The notes under the pieces were generated by a model. That model did not search any database. It was not told the DNA's origin and was given only the letters and a program-made list of their open reading frames with translations. This document shows, piece after piece, positions 39,752 to 48,906 of a stretch of DNA of 64,000 bases. Positions within the stretch are counted from its first letter, which is position 1. Each line of letters starts with the position of its first letter. The DNA is taken from the NCBI RefSeq assembly GCF_900117425.1, contig NZ_FPEH01000015.1, positions 124,001-188,000 on the forward strand, written 5' to 3'. Position numbers and translations under genes: made by a program. Source of the DNA: Novosphingobium sp. NDB2Meth1 (lineage in GTDB: Bacteria > Pseudomonadota > Alphaproteobacteria > Sphingomonadales > Sphingomonadaceae).

Positions 39752-41986
39752 ATGCCGCCGACTTTGGCCCAACCTCTTGGCGAACCTGCGACGCTGCGGA
39801 CACGCCTCTGGGACAAACTCGCCGCCTTGTCCAGCATGCACCGCACCATGGAAGCGTTCCTCGCCGCCCGTTCGTTCGAGCGCGGACCGTGGCTTGCGGT
39901 GGGCTTCGGCCTTGGAATCGCTTGCTGGGCGGTGCTGCCGGGGCCCTGGCAATGGGCGGGCTTCGTCGCATTGTGCGGTGCGGCGGCGATGGGCGGCCTG
40001 CTCATCGACGCCGAGGGCGATATGGGACACTTGCGCGCTGCGCTGATCGGCATGGCGCTGATGCTCGCGGCAGGCTGCACCACGATCTGGGTGAAGTCCG
40101 AGCTGGTGGGCGAGCCGGGCATTGCGCGGCCCGAAGTCGCCATGATCCAGGGCCGGATTATCGACCGGCAAGTCGAAGGTGCGCGTGATCGGGTGAGGCT
40201 GCTCATCCGCGCGGAAATCGAGGGCCACGCCGAGCCGCTTCAGCTGCGGCTCAACCTGCCGGACGAGAACGACCAGCCCGGGCTTGTCGAAGGAGCCGAG
40301 GTCCGCCTGCGCGCCCGGCTCATGCCGCCGGCGCCGCCAATGCTGCCGGGCTCCTACGATTTTGCCCGCGCGGCATGGTTTCAGGGGCTCGCCGCCACGG
40401 GGAACGTGGTGGGTCCCGTGATGGTCGTCAGGCCGGCGAACGAGGGTTGGTCACTCCGGCAATGGCAGCAGGAACTGGCCGACCATGTCCGCGGGCAGCT
40501 CTCCGGTTCTCCCGGCACGATTGCCGCCGCCTTTGCCAGCGGCGACCGCGGCGCCATCGCACAGGGCGACGAGGATGCGATGCGCGATGCGGGCCTCACG
40601 CACTTGCTTTCGATCAGTGGCCTGCATGTCAGTGCTGTGATTGCGGGTGCCTATTTCCTGTCGATTAGGGTGCTCGCTCTATTTCCGTTCATCGCACTGC
40701 GCGTGCGTCTGCCTTTGCTGGCCGCAGGGGTCGGAGCGGCGGTGGGGCTATTCTACACCCTGCTCACCGGCGCCGAAGTGCCGACCGTCCGCTCGGTCGC
40801 GGGCTCGCTGCTGGTGCTCGCGGCGCTGGCGCTGGGCCGCGATCCGCTCTCGCTACGGCTGCTGGCGACGGCGGCGCTGATCGTCATGCTGCTCTGGCCC
40901 GAAGCCGTGCTGGGGCCGAGTTTCCAGATGAGCTTCGCCTCGGTCATCGCCATCGTCGCCTTCAGCACGTCCGCGCCGGCCAAGGCGTTTCTTTCACACA
41001 GCCACGAAGGGCGCATGACGCGGTTCGGCCGTCATCTGGCGATGCTGCTCATGACCGGCGTTGTGATCGAGCTTTCACTCATGCCGATCAGTCTGTTCCA
41101 TTTCCACCGCGCCGGCATCTACGGCGCGGCGGCCAACGTGGTCGCCATCCCGCTGACCACAGTGCTGACGATGCCGCTGATCGCACTTGCGCTGGCGCTC
41201 GATCTGTTCGGCCTCGGCGCGCCGGCGTGGTGGGCGGTGGGCAAGTCGCTCGAGCTGCTGCTGTGGCTCGCCCATCTGGTGGCGGGTCAGCCGGGGGCGG
41301 TGACGATGATGCCGGGGATGACGGGCGGGATGTTCGCACTGTTCGTCGCCGGGCTGTTGTGGTTCGCGCTGTGGAGCGGGCGGGTGCGGCTGTGGGGCCT
41401 GGTGCCGATCGGGTTGGGCATGGCCGCGCTGCTGGTGACGCGCACGCCCGATGTGCTTGTCTCAGGCGATGGCCACCATGTCGGGATCACGGGGGAGGGG
41501 CCGGACCTGCTGGTCCTGCGCGCGGTGCGGGAGGAGAGCTACACGCGCACCGCGCTGCTGGAAAACGCGGGGATGACAGGCGATGCTGTGGCGCTGGAGG
41601 ACTGGAAGGGCGCGCGCTGCAATCCGGACTTCTGCGCGATCTCGCTGGTGCGCGGCGGGCGCAAGTTCGACCTGCTGATGGCGCGGGGGAAAGACCTTGT
41701 CGCGATCCCGGTCCTGGCGGCGGCGTGCGCGCGGGTGGATATCGTGGTGGCGGACCGCCGCCTGCCCTCTGCCTGCAAGCCCCGGTTGCTCAAGGCGGAC
41801 CGGGCCATGCTCGGCCAGACGGGCGGACTGGCAATCGATCTCGTCTCGGGCCGGGTCCGCACCGTGGCGGAAACCCAAGGCGAACATGGCTGGTTCCGCC
41901 GTCCACCACCGTGGCAGCCAAGGGCGAGGCGGCAGGGTCCGGCTCCAGCTGCTACCGGAGCGCCGAACCCCACACCCAGTCAGTGA
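39752..41986 (+). CDS. comEC: ComEC/Rec2 DNA-uptake channel protein
   Basis: A 744-residue inner-membrane channel that carries single-stranded DNA in natural transformation. N-terminal DUF4131 region with membrane helices, then the Competence domain with the hallmark [19 protein letters not shown] and [17 protein letters not shown], about ten helices in total. The C-terminal metallo-hydrolase-like domain ([20 protein letters not shown] onward) lacks HxHxDH, as in other sphingomonads. Starts at 39725 or 39752; neither has a clear ribosome site. Its end overlaps lexA by 7 nt, convergent. Confidence 0.92.
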   Translation: MPPTLAQPLGEPATLRTRLWDKLAALSSMHRTMEAFLAARSFERGPWLAVGFGLGIACWAVLPGPWQWAGFVALCGAAAMGGLLIDAEGDMGHLRAALIGMALMLAAGCTTIWVKSELVGEPGIARPEVAMIQGRIIDRQVEGARDRVRLLIRAEIEGHAEPLQLRLNLPDENDQPGLVEGAEVRLRARLMPPAPPMLPGSYDFARAAWFQGLAATGNVVGPVMVVRPANEGWSLRQWQQELADHVRGQLSGSPGTIAAAFASGDRGAIAQGDEDAMRDAGLTHLLSISGLHVSAVIAGAYFLSIRVLALFPFIALRVRLPLLAAGVGAAVGLFYTLLTGAEVPTVRSVAGSLLVLAALALGRDPLSLRLLATAALIVMLLWPEAVLGPSFQMSFASVIAIVAFSTSAPAKAFLSHSHEGRMTRFGRHLAMLLMTGVVIELSLMPISLFHFHRAGIYGAAANVVAIPLTTVLTMPLIALALALDLFGLGAPAWWAVGKSLELLLWLAHLVAGQPGAVTMMPGMTGGMFALFVAGLLWFALWSGRVRLWGLVPIGLGMAALLVTRTPDVLVSGDGHHVGITGEGPDLLVLRAVREESYTRTALLENAGMTGDAVALEDWKGARCNPDFCAISLVRGGRKFDLLMARGKDLVAIPVLAAACARVDIVVADRRLPSACKPRLLKADRAMLGQTGGLAIDLVSGRVRTVAETQGEHGWFRRPPPWQPRARRQGPAPAATGAPNPTPSQ

Positions 41987-42672
41987 TAGCGGCGCAGCAG
42001 GCCTGCGAGCTTGCCCTGAACCTGCACTTCATGCGGCTGGTAATACTGCGGATCATAGGCCGCATTGGCCGGATCGAGCCGCACCATGCCGCGCTCGCGC
42101 CGCAGATACTTGAGCGTCGCTTCCTCGCCGCGCACCAGCGCCACCACGATCTCGCCATCTCGCGCCGTGTCGGTGCGGCGCACGAGGGCATAATCGCCAT
42201 CGAGAATGCCGGCCTCGACCATCGAGTCGCCGGAGACTTCCAGCGCATAATGCTCGCCCGAACCGAGCAGCGCGGCGGGGACTGGTAGGGTGGAGGTGCC
42301 CTCAAGTGCTTCGATCGGCACACCCGCGGCGATGCGGCCGTGGAGCGGGATCTCGATCACATCGTTCGCAGGTTCGCGCGCCGGAGCGGGATTGCGCAGC
42401 GGGGCAAGCGCACTCGGCGCATTGGCCGCAGCGCGGCTGGCAGGCTTGGCGCCGCCGGCATCGCTGTCACGGATCACTTCCAGGGCGCGGGCGCGATTGG
42501 GCAAACGGCGGATGAAGCCGCGCTCTTCCAGCGCCGAGATCAGCCGGTGCACCCCCGACTTCGACTTGAGGTCGAGAGCTTCCTTCATTTCCTCGAACGA
42601 GGGGGAAATGCCGGAATCCTCAAGGCGGGTCTGAATGAAGGTCAGCAGTTCATGCTGCTTGCGCGTGAGCAT
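41980..42672 (-). CDS. lexA: SOS repressor LexA
   Basis: A 230-residue repressor. N-terminal winged helix ([42 protein letters not shown]). The autocleavage site Ala-Gly lies in [11 protein letters not shown]; the catalytic Ser is in [11 protein letters not shown] and the Lys in EEATLKYL. RecA-stimulated self-cleavage frees SOS genes, here including itself (box at 42692) and imuA-imuB-dnaE2 (box at 22887). The linker between the two domains is long (about residues 75-105). Confidence 0.98.
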   Translation of the reverse strand: MLTRKQHELLTFIQTRLEDSGISPSFEEMKEALDLKSKSGVHRLISALEERGFIRRLPNRARALEVIRDSDAGGAKPASRAAANAPSALAPLRNPAPAREPANDVIEIPLHGRIAAGVPIEALEGTSTLPVPAALLGSGEHYALEVSGDSMVEAGILDGDYALVRRTDTARDGEIVVALVRGEEATLKYLRRERGMVRLDPANAAYDPQYYQPHEVQVQGKLAGLLRRYH

Positions 42673-42691
42673 CCGTGCGCACTCCTATGGT

Positions 42692-42706
42692 GAACGAATG
42701 CGGAAC
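42692..42706 (-). promoter_or_regulatory. LexA box of lexA (autoregulation)
   Basis: GTTC-CGCATTC-GTTC on the minus strand, the exact alphaproteobacterial consensus, 20 bp upstream of the lexA ATG. A third GTTG-like half site follows with similar spacing. Confidence 0.93.
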
Positions 42707-42748
42707 GAATAAGCAACGAATATTCACGCGTCAAGCAATTCCGTGCAT

Positions 42749-43957
42749 TTACAGCAGGTATACTGGAACAAACGTACCAGCAGGCGTTTCGGCTTCGTTC
42801 GCTGGGCGGACTACAAGGGCGTTGGCGCGGGAAAGCGAGGACAGCGCGCCGCTGTCCTGCAAGCCGTCGAGCGAGACTTCGCCGCCATCCCAGACTGCGC
42901 GCAGGAATTCCATGCGGCTGCCTCCTGCCGGCATCGCTTCGCGCAGCCGGGCCGGAATGGGGCGCGGCATCGGGTTTCCGGCACCGAGCGCGGCGCGGAT
43001 CAGGGGCAGGAGGAACAGGAATCCGGTGACGAAAGCAGCGGCGGGATTGCCGGGCAGGCCGAGGATCACCTGCGCACCCCGCCGCGCGACAAGGAGCGGC
43101 TTGCCCGGCTTGATCGCGACGCGCCAGAACGCAAGGTCCGCGCCGAGTTCGGCAAGCGCCGGGCGGACAAGATCGTGGTCCCCGACCGATGCACCGCCGC
43201 TGGTGACGATAACGTCTGCGTCGTCGGCGGCCTCGAACGCGGCTTTCAGCGCTTCGAGCCTGTCCGGGACCGGGCCGATGCGGGTGATGCGGACGGCGGG
43301 CTGGGTGGCGAGTGCCGCCAGCATCGCGCTGTTGCTGGCGGGAAGCTGGTGCGGGGCAAGGTCTGCGCCGGGCGCCGCCAGTTCATCCCCGCCATCGATC
43401 ACCGCGAGTTCGAGCGGGCGGCGGACCGGGAGGTGGGCGTGCCCAGCCGTGATGGCGAGCGCGATCTGTGCGGCGCCGATCTTCGTCCCGGGTGCCATGA
43501 GGACATCGCCACTGCGGAAGTCCATGCCGGCGGGGCGGATGTGGCGTGCGCGCGGCTCCGGCGGCGTTCCGGTGAGGGTGAGCACCTCGCCGTCGCGGGC
43601 TGCATCCTCCTGGATCAGGACCATGTCGGCGCCGGCGGGGACAAGCGCGCCGGTGCTGATGCGCGCGGCCTCGCCGGGTCCGACAGTGCCGGCGAAGGGG
43701 CGCCCGGCGGCACTTTCGCCGATGACGCGCCACGGGCCGGGGAGATCGGCGGCGCGCAGGGCGTAGCCGTCCATCGCGGAGACATCGGCGGCGGGCTGGG
43801 TGCGCAGCGCGGTCAGTGGCTCGGCGAGGTGGAAGCCGAGGCAGTCGGCGGTCGCACGGTGCTCGATCGGCAGCGTGGGCGCCAGCTCCATCAGGCGGCG
43901 CTGGGCTTCCTCGAGCGGGAGGGGCGGGTTCGGGCGCGCAGGAGTCTGTTCGGTCAA
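42749..43957 (-). CDS. moeA: Molybdopterin molybdenumtransferase MoeA
   Basis: A 402-residue enzyme that inserts molybdate into adenylylated molybdopterin. Signature regions: [35 protein letters not shown], the MoCF domain with [23 protein letters not shown] and [13 protein letters not shown], and the short C-terminal domain IV. The TTG at 43957 overlaps the moaC stop (TTGA), so translation is probably coupled; a further in-frame TTG at 43969 is possible. Confidence 0.95.
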   Translation of the reverse strand: MTEQTPARPNPPLPLEEAQRRLMELAPTLPIEHRATADCLGFHLAEPLTALRTQPAADVSAMDGYALRAADLPGPWRVIGESAAGRPFAGTVGPGEAARISTGALVPAGADMVLIQEDAARDGEVLTLTGTPPEPRARHIRPAGMDFRSGDVLMAPGTKIGAAQIALAITAGHAHLPVRRPLELAVIDGGDELAAPGADLAPHQLPASNSAMLAALATQPAVRITRIGPVPDRLEALKAAFEAADDADVIVTSGGASVGDHDLVRPALAELGADLAFWRVAIKPGKPLLVARRGAQVILGLPGNPAAAFVTGFLFLLPLIRAALGAGNPMPRPIPARLREAMPAGGSRMEFLRAVWDGGEVSLDGLQDSGALSSLSRANALVVRPANEAETPAGTFVPVYLL

Positions 43958-44424
43958 GGTGCGCGCCAATCGCCCGATTTGCCGCCGCGCTTTTCGATCA
44001 GGCGGATGCCCTCGAGCACCATGCCTTTGTCGATCGCCTTGGCCATGTCGTAAATGGTGAGCAGCGCGACCGAGACCGCGGTGAGCGCTTCCATCTCGAC
44101 CCCGGTGCGCCCGGTGAGCGAGGCAGTTGCGCGGGCTTCGACACCGTCCTCAACGAACGCGAATTCGACGCTGACGGCATCGAGCGCGAGGGGGTGGCAG
44201 AGCGGGATCAACTCCCCGGTGCGCTTCGCGGCCATGATCCCGGCAATGCGAGCGACGGCAAGGACATCGCCCTTGGGTGTCTTGCCATCACGCAGCGCTG
44301 TGAGCGTGGCGGCGTTCATGCGGATGCGACCGAGGGCCACGGCGAGGCGCTGCGTCTCCGGTTTGCCGCCGACATCGACCATGCGCGCGCGGCCTTGCGA
44401 ATCGAGGTGGGTGAGCTCGCTCAT
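43954..44424 (-). CDS. moaC: Cyclic pyranopterin monophosphate synthase MoaC
   Basis: A 156-residue enzyme of molybdenum cofactor synthesis, acting with MoaA on the GTP-derived intermediate. Landmarks: [45 protein letters not shown], the [24 protein letters not shown] stretch split around [10 protein letters not shown], and a final KSGDW. ATG 44424. Co-transcribed with moeA. Confidence 0.97.
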   Translation of the reverse strand: MSELTHLDSQGRARMVDVGGKPETQRLAVALGRIRMNAATLTALRDGKTPKGDVLAVARIAGIMAAKRTGELIPLCHPLALDAVSVEFAFVEDGVEARATASLTGRTGVEMEALTAVSVALLTIYDMAKAIDKGMVLEGIRLIEKRGGKSGDWRAP

Positions 44425-44433
44425 CGGGCAAAG

Positions 44434-44460
44434 GCGACACAAGTTGACACGGTTGACACA
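44434..44460. repeat. 9 bp tandem repeat, three units, in the moaC leader
   Basis: GCGACACAA, GTTGACACG, GTTGACACA in direct tandem, ending 10 bp from the moaC start. It lies in the 168 bp gap between moaC and the RNase H-like gene. No other signal is evident in that gap. Confidence 0.6.
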
Positions 44461-44592
44461 GTCCTGAGTGAAAACTCCGGGCCTGGCTTTCTGGCGGGAT
44501 CAGGCAGGGAGGAGACGAAGGAAAAGCGCGGTTTCATGCGGCGTTGATGCCATACCTCGGCGGTGTAGGACAGATGGCAATGCTGATAGCCC

Positions 44593-44973
44593 TCAGCGCG
44601 GCCATCCTTTGGCGAGGGCTATCCCGGCGAGGTTCTGCGCCCGCTTGATGCGGCGGATGCGGACGCGGGTGAAGGCGGCGGCCTTGGCCAAATAGCTTGC
44701 GTGGAAGCTGGCGAAGGGACCGGGTTTCGCGGTGCCGCTGGCCTGCGCGACGATCAGTGCGGAATCGCCGAGCAGGACGATGTTTCGTGCGCCGAGCTCG
44801 CTGGCCACGTCGAGCGCGCCAAGCAGGGCCTGCCATTCGGCCTCGTCGTTGGTGCCGTGACCGATGTCGCAGCGGTGCCAGACTTGCCCGCGCGTGGCGA
44901 CGGCGGTTTCCATCGGGCCGGGATTGGGGCGGCAGCCGCCGTCGAAGAACAGCTTGAGCGGTGCTTCAGGCAC
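44593..44973 (-). CDS. RNase HI-family protein
   Basis: A 126-residue RNase H-fold protein. Asp in [14 protein letters not shown], Glu in [14 protein letters not shown] and Asp in [10 protein letters not shown] match the first three catalytic acids. The usual final Asp in NxxADxLA reads NLAGIALA, so it is replaced, and activity is uncertain. GTG 44973 overlaps the trpC stop by 8 nt, so it is the last gene of the trp transcript. Possible roles: RNA-DNA hybrid removal or a regulatory RNase H-like domain. Confidence 0.82.
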   Translation of the reverse strand: MPEAPLKLFFDGGCRPNPGPMETAVATRGQVWHRCDIGHGTNDEAEWQALLGALDVASELGARNIVLLGDSALIVAQASGTAKPGPFASFHASYLAKAAAFTRVRIRRIKRAQNLAGIALAKGWPR

Positions 44974-45754
44974 CGAGCAGCGCGCGGGTGGCGGCGGTGA
45001 CATCCGCATGGCGCATCAGGCTCTCGCCGACGAGGAAGGCCCTGGCGCCGGATGCAGCCAGCGAGACGACGTCCGCATGGCTGTTGATGCCGCTTTCCGC
45101 CACGAGGAAGGCGCCTTCGGGCGCCAGCGGAGCGAGGCGCGCGGTGGTGCCGAGATCGGTGACGAAGCGCTTCAGATCGCGGTTGTTGACCCCGATAAGG
45201 CGCGAGTGGAGGCGGGCGGCGCGCTCCATCTCTTCCTCGTTGTGGACTTCGACGAGGACGTCCATGCCGTGCTCGCGCGCGGCGGCCTCGATCTCGGCCA
45301 TCTGGCCGTCATCCAATGCCGCGACGATGATGAGGATGGCATCCGCCCCGATGGCGCGCGCTTCGGCGCACTGCCAAGGATCGACCATGAAATCCTTGCG
45401 CAGAACCGGCAGCGCGCAGGCGGCGCGGGCGGCGACGAGGTAGTCCTCGTGGCCTTGAAAGTACGGCGCGTCGGTGAGGACCGAGAGACAGGTGGCGCCG
45501 CCAGCCTCATAGGCGCGGGCGTGGGAAGGGGGATCGAAATCGGCGCGGATCAGGCCCTTGGAGGGGCTGGCCTTCTTGATTTCGGCGATGAGGGCGAAAC
45601 CGGTTTCGGCGCGGCTGCGGAGCGCTGCTTCGAAGCCGCGCGGGGCGGATTGCTGCGAGGCGCGCGCGGCGAGATCGGCGAGAGAGGACGCGGCCTTGCG
45701 GGCGGCGACTTCCTCGCGCTTGGTGCCCATGATTTTGGTGAGCGTGTCGGTCAT
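44966..45754 (-). CDS. trpC: Indole-3-glycerol phosphate synthase
   Basis: A 262-residue TIM-barrel enzyme that closes the indole ring in tryptophan synthesis. Landmarks: [62 protein letters not shown] and LVAESGI. Separate from TrpF (not fused). The ATG overlaps the trpD stop by 4 nt. Confidence 0.97.
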   Translation of the reverse strand: MTDTLTKIMGTKREEVAARKAASSLADLAARASQQSAPRGFEAALRSRAETGFALIAEIKKASPSKGLIRADFDPPSHARAYEAGGATCLSVLTDAPYFQGHEDYLVAARAACALPVLRKDFMVDPWQCAEARAIGADAILIIVAALDDGQMAEIEAAAREHGMDVLVEVHNEEEMERAARLHSRLIGVNNRDLKRFVTDLGTTARLAPLAPEGAFLVAESGINSHADVVSLAASGARAFLVGESLMRHADVTAATRALLGA

Positions 45755-46746
45755 TTGAGGGCAGCGATCCAGCAGTTGAGGAGCGCGTTGGCAAGCCCCT
45801 TGTCGATGGCTTCGGCGGCTTCCTCTACCCCTTCGTGCCAATCGGCAGCTTCGCCCGCGACGATCAGCGCGGCGGCGGCGTTGAGGAGAACGGCGTCGCG
45901 GTAGGGGCCGGGCTCGCCCTGGAGGAGCGCGCGCAGGGCGGCCGCGTTGTAGGCGGGATCGCCGCCGCGCAGGGCATCGACCGGAGCGCCGGGGAGACCG
46001 GCGTCTGCAGGTGCGATACGGCGCATGAGGACGTTGCCGTCCTTCACTTCGGCGAGTTCATTGCCGCCCGCGAGGCTGAGCTCGTCGAGGCCTTCATCGC
46101 CCGAGACGACGAGGCTGTGATCGGTGCCAAGGCGGCGGATGGCTTCGGCATAGATCGGCACATAGGCCGGGCGCGCAATGCCGACGAGCTGGCGGCGCAC
46201 GCCCGCCGGGTTGGCGAGCGGGCCCATCAGATTGAAGATCGTGCGGCGACCGAGCGCCTTGCGGATCGGGGCGATCCGCGCGAGCGCGGGATGGTGGCGC
46301 TGCGCGAAAAGGAAGCAGATGCCGAGATCGGCGAGGGTGAGTTCGGCGGTTTCGGCGGCGCGGTCGAGGTTGAGGCCGAGCGCTTCCAGGGTGTCTGCCG
46401 CGCCTGCCTTGCTGCTGGCAGCGCGGTTGCCGTGCTTGGCGACGGGGATGCCGCAGGCGGCGACGACGAGGCTGACGGCGGTGGAGACGTTGAGCGTGTG
46501 GTGCCCGTCACCTCCGGTGCCGCAGACGTCGATGGCATGGGCGGGGGCGCTGATCGGGATCATCCGGGCGCGCATGGCGCGGGCGGCCCCGGCGATTTCG
46601 GAAGCGGTTTCGCTGCGTTCGGCGAGCGCGATCAGGAACGGCGCGATGGTCTCGTCCGGCACCGTGCCATCGAGGATCGCGGCGAAGGCGGCTTCGGCTT
46701 CCGCCTCTTCCAGCGGGGCTTCGGTGACTTCGGGAAGGACCTTCAT
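45751..46746 (-). CDS. trpD: Anthranilate phosphoribosyltransferase
   Basis: A 331-residue enzyme that joins anthranilate to PRPP. The PRPP loop is [17 protein letters not shown], followed by [23 protein letters not shown] and [15 protein letters not shown] 46746 overlaps the trpG stop by 4 nt. An in-frame ATG 39 nt upstream lies inside trpG and is unlikely. Confidence 0.97.
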   Translation of the reverse strand: MKVLPEVTEAPLEEAEAEAAFAAILDGTVPDETIAPFLIALAERSETASEIAGAARAMRARMIPISAPAHAIDVCGTGGDGHHTLNVSTAVSLVVAACGIPVAKHGNRAASSKAGAADTLEALGLNLDRAAETAELTLADLGICFLFAQRHHPALARIAPIRKALGRRTIFNLMGPLANPAGVRRQLVGIARPAYVPIYAEAIRRLGTDHSLVVSGDEGLDELSLAGGNELAEVKDGNVLMRRIAPADAGLPGAPVDALRGGDPAYNAAALRALLQGEPGPYRDAVLLNAAAALIVAGEAADWHEGVEEAAEAIDKGLANALLNCWIAALK

Positions 46747-47339
46747 GCCGCGAGGTGCGTGGGCATCTTCGCGGTGATGCCGCACATCTTGAGGAAGTTG
46801 GCGAGGAGGGCGTGGCCGTGCTCGGTCGCAATCGATTCGGGATGGAACTGCACGCCGTGGATGGGGAGCGTCTTGTGGCGGAAGCCCATGGCGTGGCCGT
46901 CGTCGGATGTCGCGTTGACGACGAGGCTCTCGGGCACGTTCTCGACCACGAGGCTGTGATAGCGCGTCGCGGTGAAGGGCGAGGGGAGACCTTCGAACAG
47001 GCCGGTGCCGTCATGCGTCACGGGCGAGGTCTTGCCGTGCATCAGCCCGCCGCGCACCACTTGGCCGCCGAAATGCTGGCCGATCGACTGGTGGCCGAGG
47101 CAAACGCCGAGCAGCGGCACCCCCGCATCCGCCGCCGCGCCGACGAGATCGAGGCTGATGCCCGCTTCGTTGGGCGTGCAGGGGCCGGGCGAGATCAGAA
47201 ACCCCTGCGCGCCGGTGGAGATGGCCTGCCCGGCGGACATCGCATCATTGCGCACGACATCCACCTTCGCGCCCATTTCCATGAGGTAGTGGACGAGGTT
47301 CCAGGTGAAGCTGTCGTAGTTGTCGATAACGAGGATCAT
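46743..47339 (-). CDS. trpG: Anthranilate synthase component II (glutamine amidotransferase)
   Basis: A 198-residue class I amidotransferase that supplies ammonia to TrpE. Nucleophile Cys79 in [12 protein letters not shown], oxyanion [11 protein letters not shown], and the His-Glu pair in VQFHPESI. A PabA role in folate synthesis is possible as well. It starts 12 nt after trpE. Confidence 0.97.
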   Translation of the reverse strand: MILVIDNYDSFTWNLVHYLMEMGAKVDVVRNDAMSAGQAISTGAQGFLISPGPCTPNEAGISLDLVGAAADAGVPLLGVCLGHQSIGQHFGGQVVRGGLMHGKTSPVTHDGTGLFEGLPSPFTATRYHSLVVENVPESLVVNATSDDGHAMGFRHKTLPIHGVQFHPESIATEHGHALLANFLKMCGITAKMPTHLAA

Positions 47340-47351
47340 ACAGGGGGTGCC

Positions 47352-48902
47352 TTATTGGCCGAAGCGGGGTTCGGAGGCGACGCGCAGGGCTTCGCGGGCG
47401 GCGGCGAAGAGCGCGCCGGACTTGGCTTCGCATTCGCGCTGTTCGTAGGCGGGATCGCTGTCTGCGACGATGCCCGCGCCGGCCTGGACGTGGAGCACGC
47501 CGTCCTTGAGGACGCCGGTCCTGAGGACGATGCAGCTGTCGACCGAGCCGTCGGGAGCGAAATAGCCGACGCCTCCGGCATAGGCACCGCGGGTTTCGGG
47601 TTCGAGTTCGGCGATCACCTCGCAGGCGCGGACCTTGGGCGCGCCGCTGACGGTGCCGGCGGGGAAGCCTGCGAAGAGCGCGTCCACGCTGTCGGCCCGG
47701 GCGGTATCGAGCTTGCCGACCACGTTCGAGACGATGTGCATGACGTGGCTGTAGCGCTCGATCGTGTAGCTCTCGGTGACCTTGACCGTGCCGGCGGCGG
47801 CGACGCGGCCGACATCGTTGCGGCCGAGATCGAGCAGCATGAGGTGCTCGGCGCGTTCCTTGGGATCGGCGAGGAGGCTCTGCGCATTGGCGCGGTCTTC
47901 GGCTTCGGTACGCCCACGGGGGCGGGTCCCCGCGATTGGGCGGATCGTCACTTCGCCGTCGCGGATGCGCACGAGAATCTCGGGGCTCGAGCCGACGATG
48001 GCGAAGCCGGGGAGATCGAGGAAGTAGAGGAACGGCGAGGGGTTGATCCGGCGCAGCGAGCGGTAGAGCGCGGCAGGCGGCAGCGGGAAAGGCACGGTGA
48101 AACGCTGGGCGAGCACGACCTGGAAGATGTCACCGGCCTCGATGTAGTCCTTGGCGCGCAGGACCATGCGTTCGTAGTCGGCGGGGGCCATGACCGGGGT
48201 GCGTTCGGCGGGCTCGGCGGCGTCGAGGCGCGGGTCGGCGGGGACCGGGTCGGCGAGGCGGGCGAGCGCGGCGTCGATGCGGTCGGCCGCAGCGGCAACA
48301 AGGCGCTCGGGCGCGCTGCCGGTTGGCCAGACGGGGGCGACTGCGATGAGTTCGTCGGAAAGGCGATCGAACACGAGGACGACGCTGGGGCGCACGAACA
48401 GCATGTCCGGCAGCTGGAGCGGGCTGGCGGGCGCGCGGGGGAGCTTTTCGACGAGGCCGATGGTCTCGTAGCCGAAGTAGCCGACGAGGCAGGCGAGCGA
48501 CTTGGGCAGGCCTTCGGGCACGTCGATGCGGCATTCGCCGACGAGGTTGCGCAAGGCGGTGAGCGCGGTTTCCGGATGCGGGGCGAAGGCCTCGCGGTCG
48601 GTCTGCCAATTGCGGTTGATCTCGGCAGCGGCTCCCTCGGCGCGGAACACGAGATCGGGATCGAGGCCGAGCAGGCTGTAGCGCCCGCGCACTTCGCCGC
48701 CTTCGACGGATTCGAGCAGGAAATCGCCGCGGCCGGGCTGCATCAGCTTGAGCGCGGCGCCAACGGGTGTCTCGGTATCGGCGATCAGCCCCCGCCAGAC
48801 GAGCGCGGGGCGGCCAGCGGCGAGGGCAGTGCGCGCCGACGCGCCGCCATCGGGCAGGAGGCCGGCGATTCCGGGCTCCATCGTGTCCACTGCCGCCGCC
48901 AC
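47352..48902 (-). CDS. trpE: Anthranilate synthase component I
   Basis: A 516-residue chorismate-utilising enzyme. The N-terminal domain carries the Trp-feedback region (LLESVEGGEVRGRYSLLG), and the C-terminal catalytic domain shows LAQRFTVPFPLPPAALYRSL, RPIAGTRPRGRTEAED, HLMLLDLGRNDVGRVA and FPAGTVSGAPKVRA. GTG 48902 lies 5 nt after ppiD; ATG 48881 is an alternative. No trp attenuator is visible, since the operon is entered from ppiD. Confidence 0.97.
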   Translation of the reverse strand: MAAAVDTMEPGIAGLLPDGGASARTALAAGRPALVWRGLIADTETPVGAALKLMQPGRGDFLLESVEGGEVRGRYSLLGLDPDLVFRAEGAAAEINRNWQTDREAFAPHPETALTALRNLVGECRIDVPEGLPKSLACLVGYFGYETIGLVEKLPRAPASPLQLPDMLFVRPSVVLVFDRLSDELIAVAPVWPTGSAPERLVAAAADRIDAALARLADPVPADPRLDAAEPAERTPVMAPADYERMVLRAKDYIEAGDIFQVVLAQRFTVPFPLPPAALYRSLRRINPSPFLYFLDLPGFAIVGSSPEILVRIRDGEVTIRPIAGTRPRGRTEAEDRANAQSLLADPKERAEHLMLLDLGRNDVGRVAAAGTVKVTESYTIERYSHVMHIVSNVVGKLDTARADSVDALFAGFPAGTVSGAPKVRACEVIAELEPETRGAYAGGVGYFAPDGSVDSCIVLRTGVLKDGVLHVQAGAGIVADSDPAYEQRECEAKSGALFAAAREALRVASEPRFGQ

Positions 48903-48906
48903 GGGC

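Noticed and set aside
44468..44695. A 75-codon plus-strand frame between moaC and the RNase H-like gene
   Set aside because: Arg-rich, no ribosome site, and its 3' half is antisense to the RNase H-like gene.
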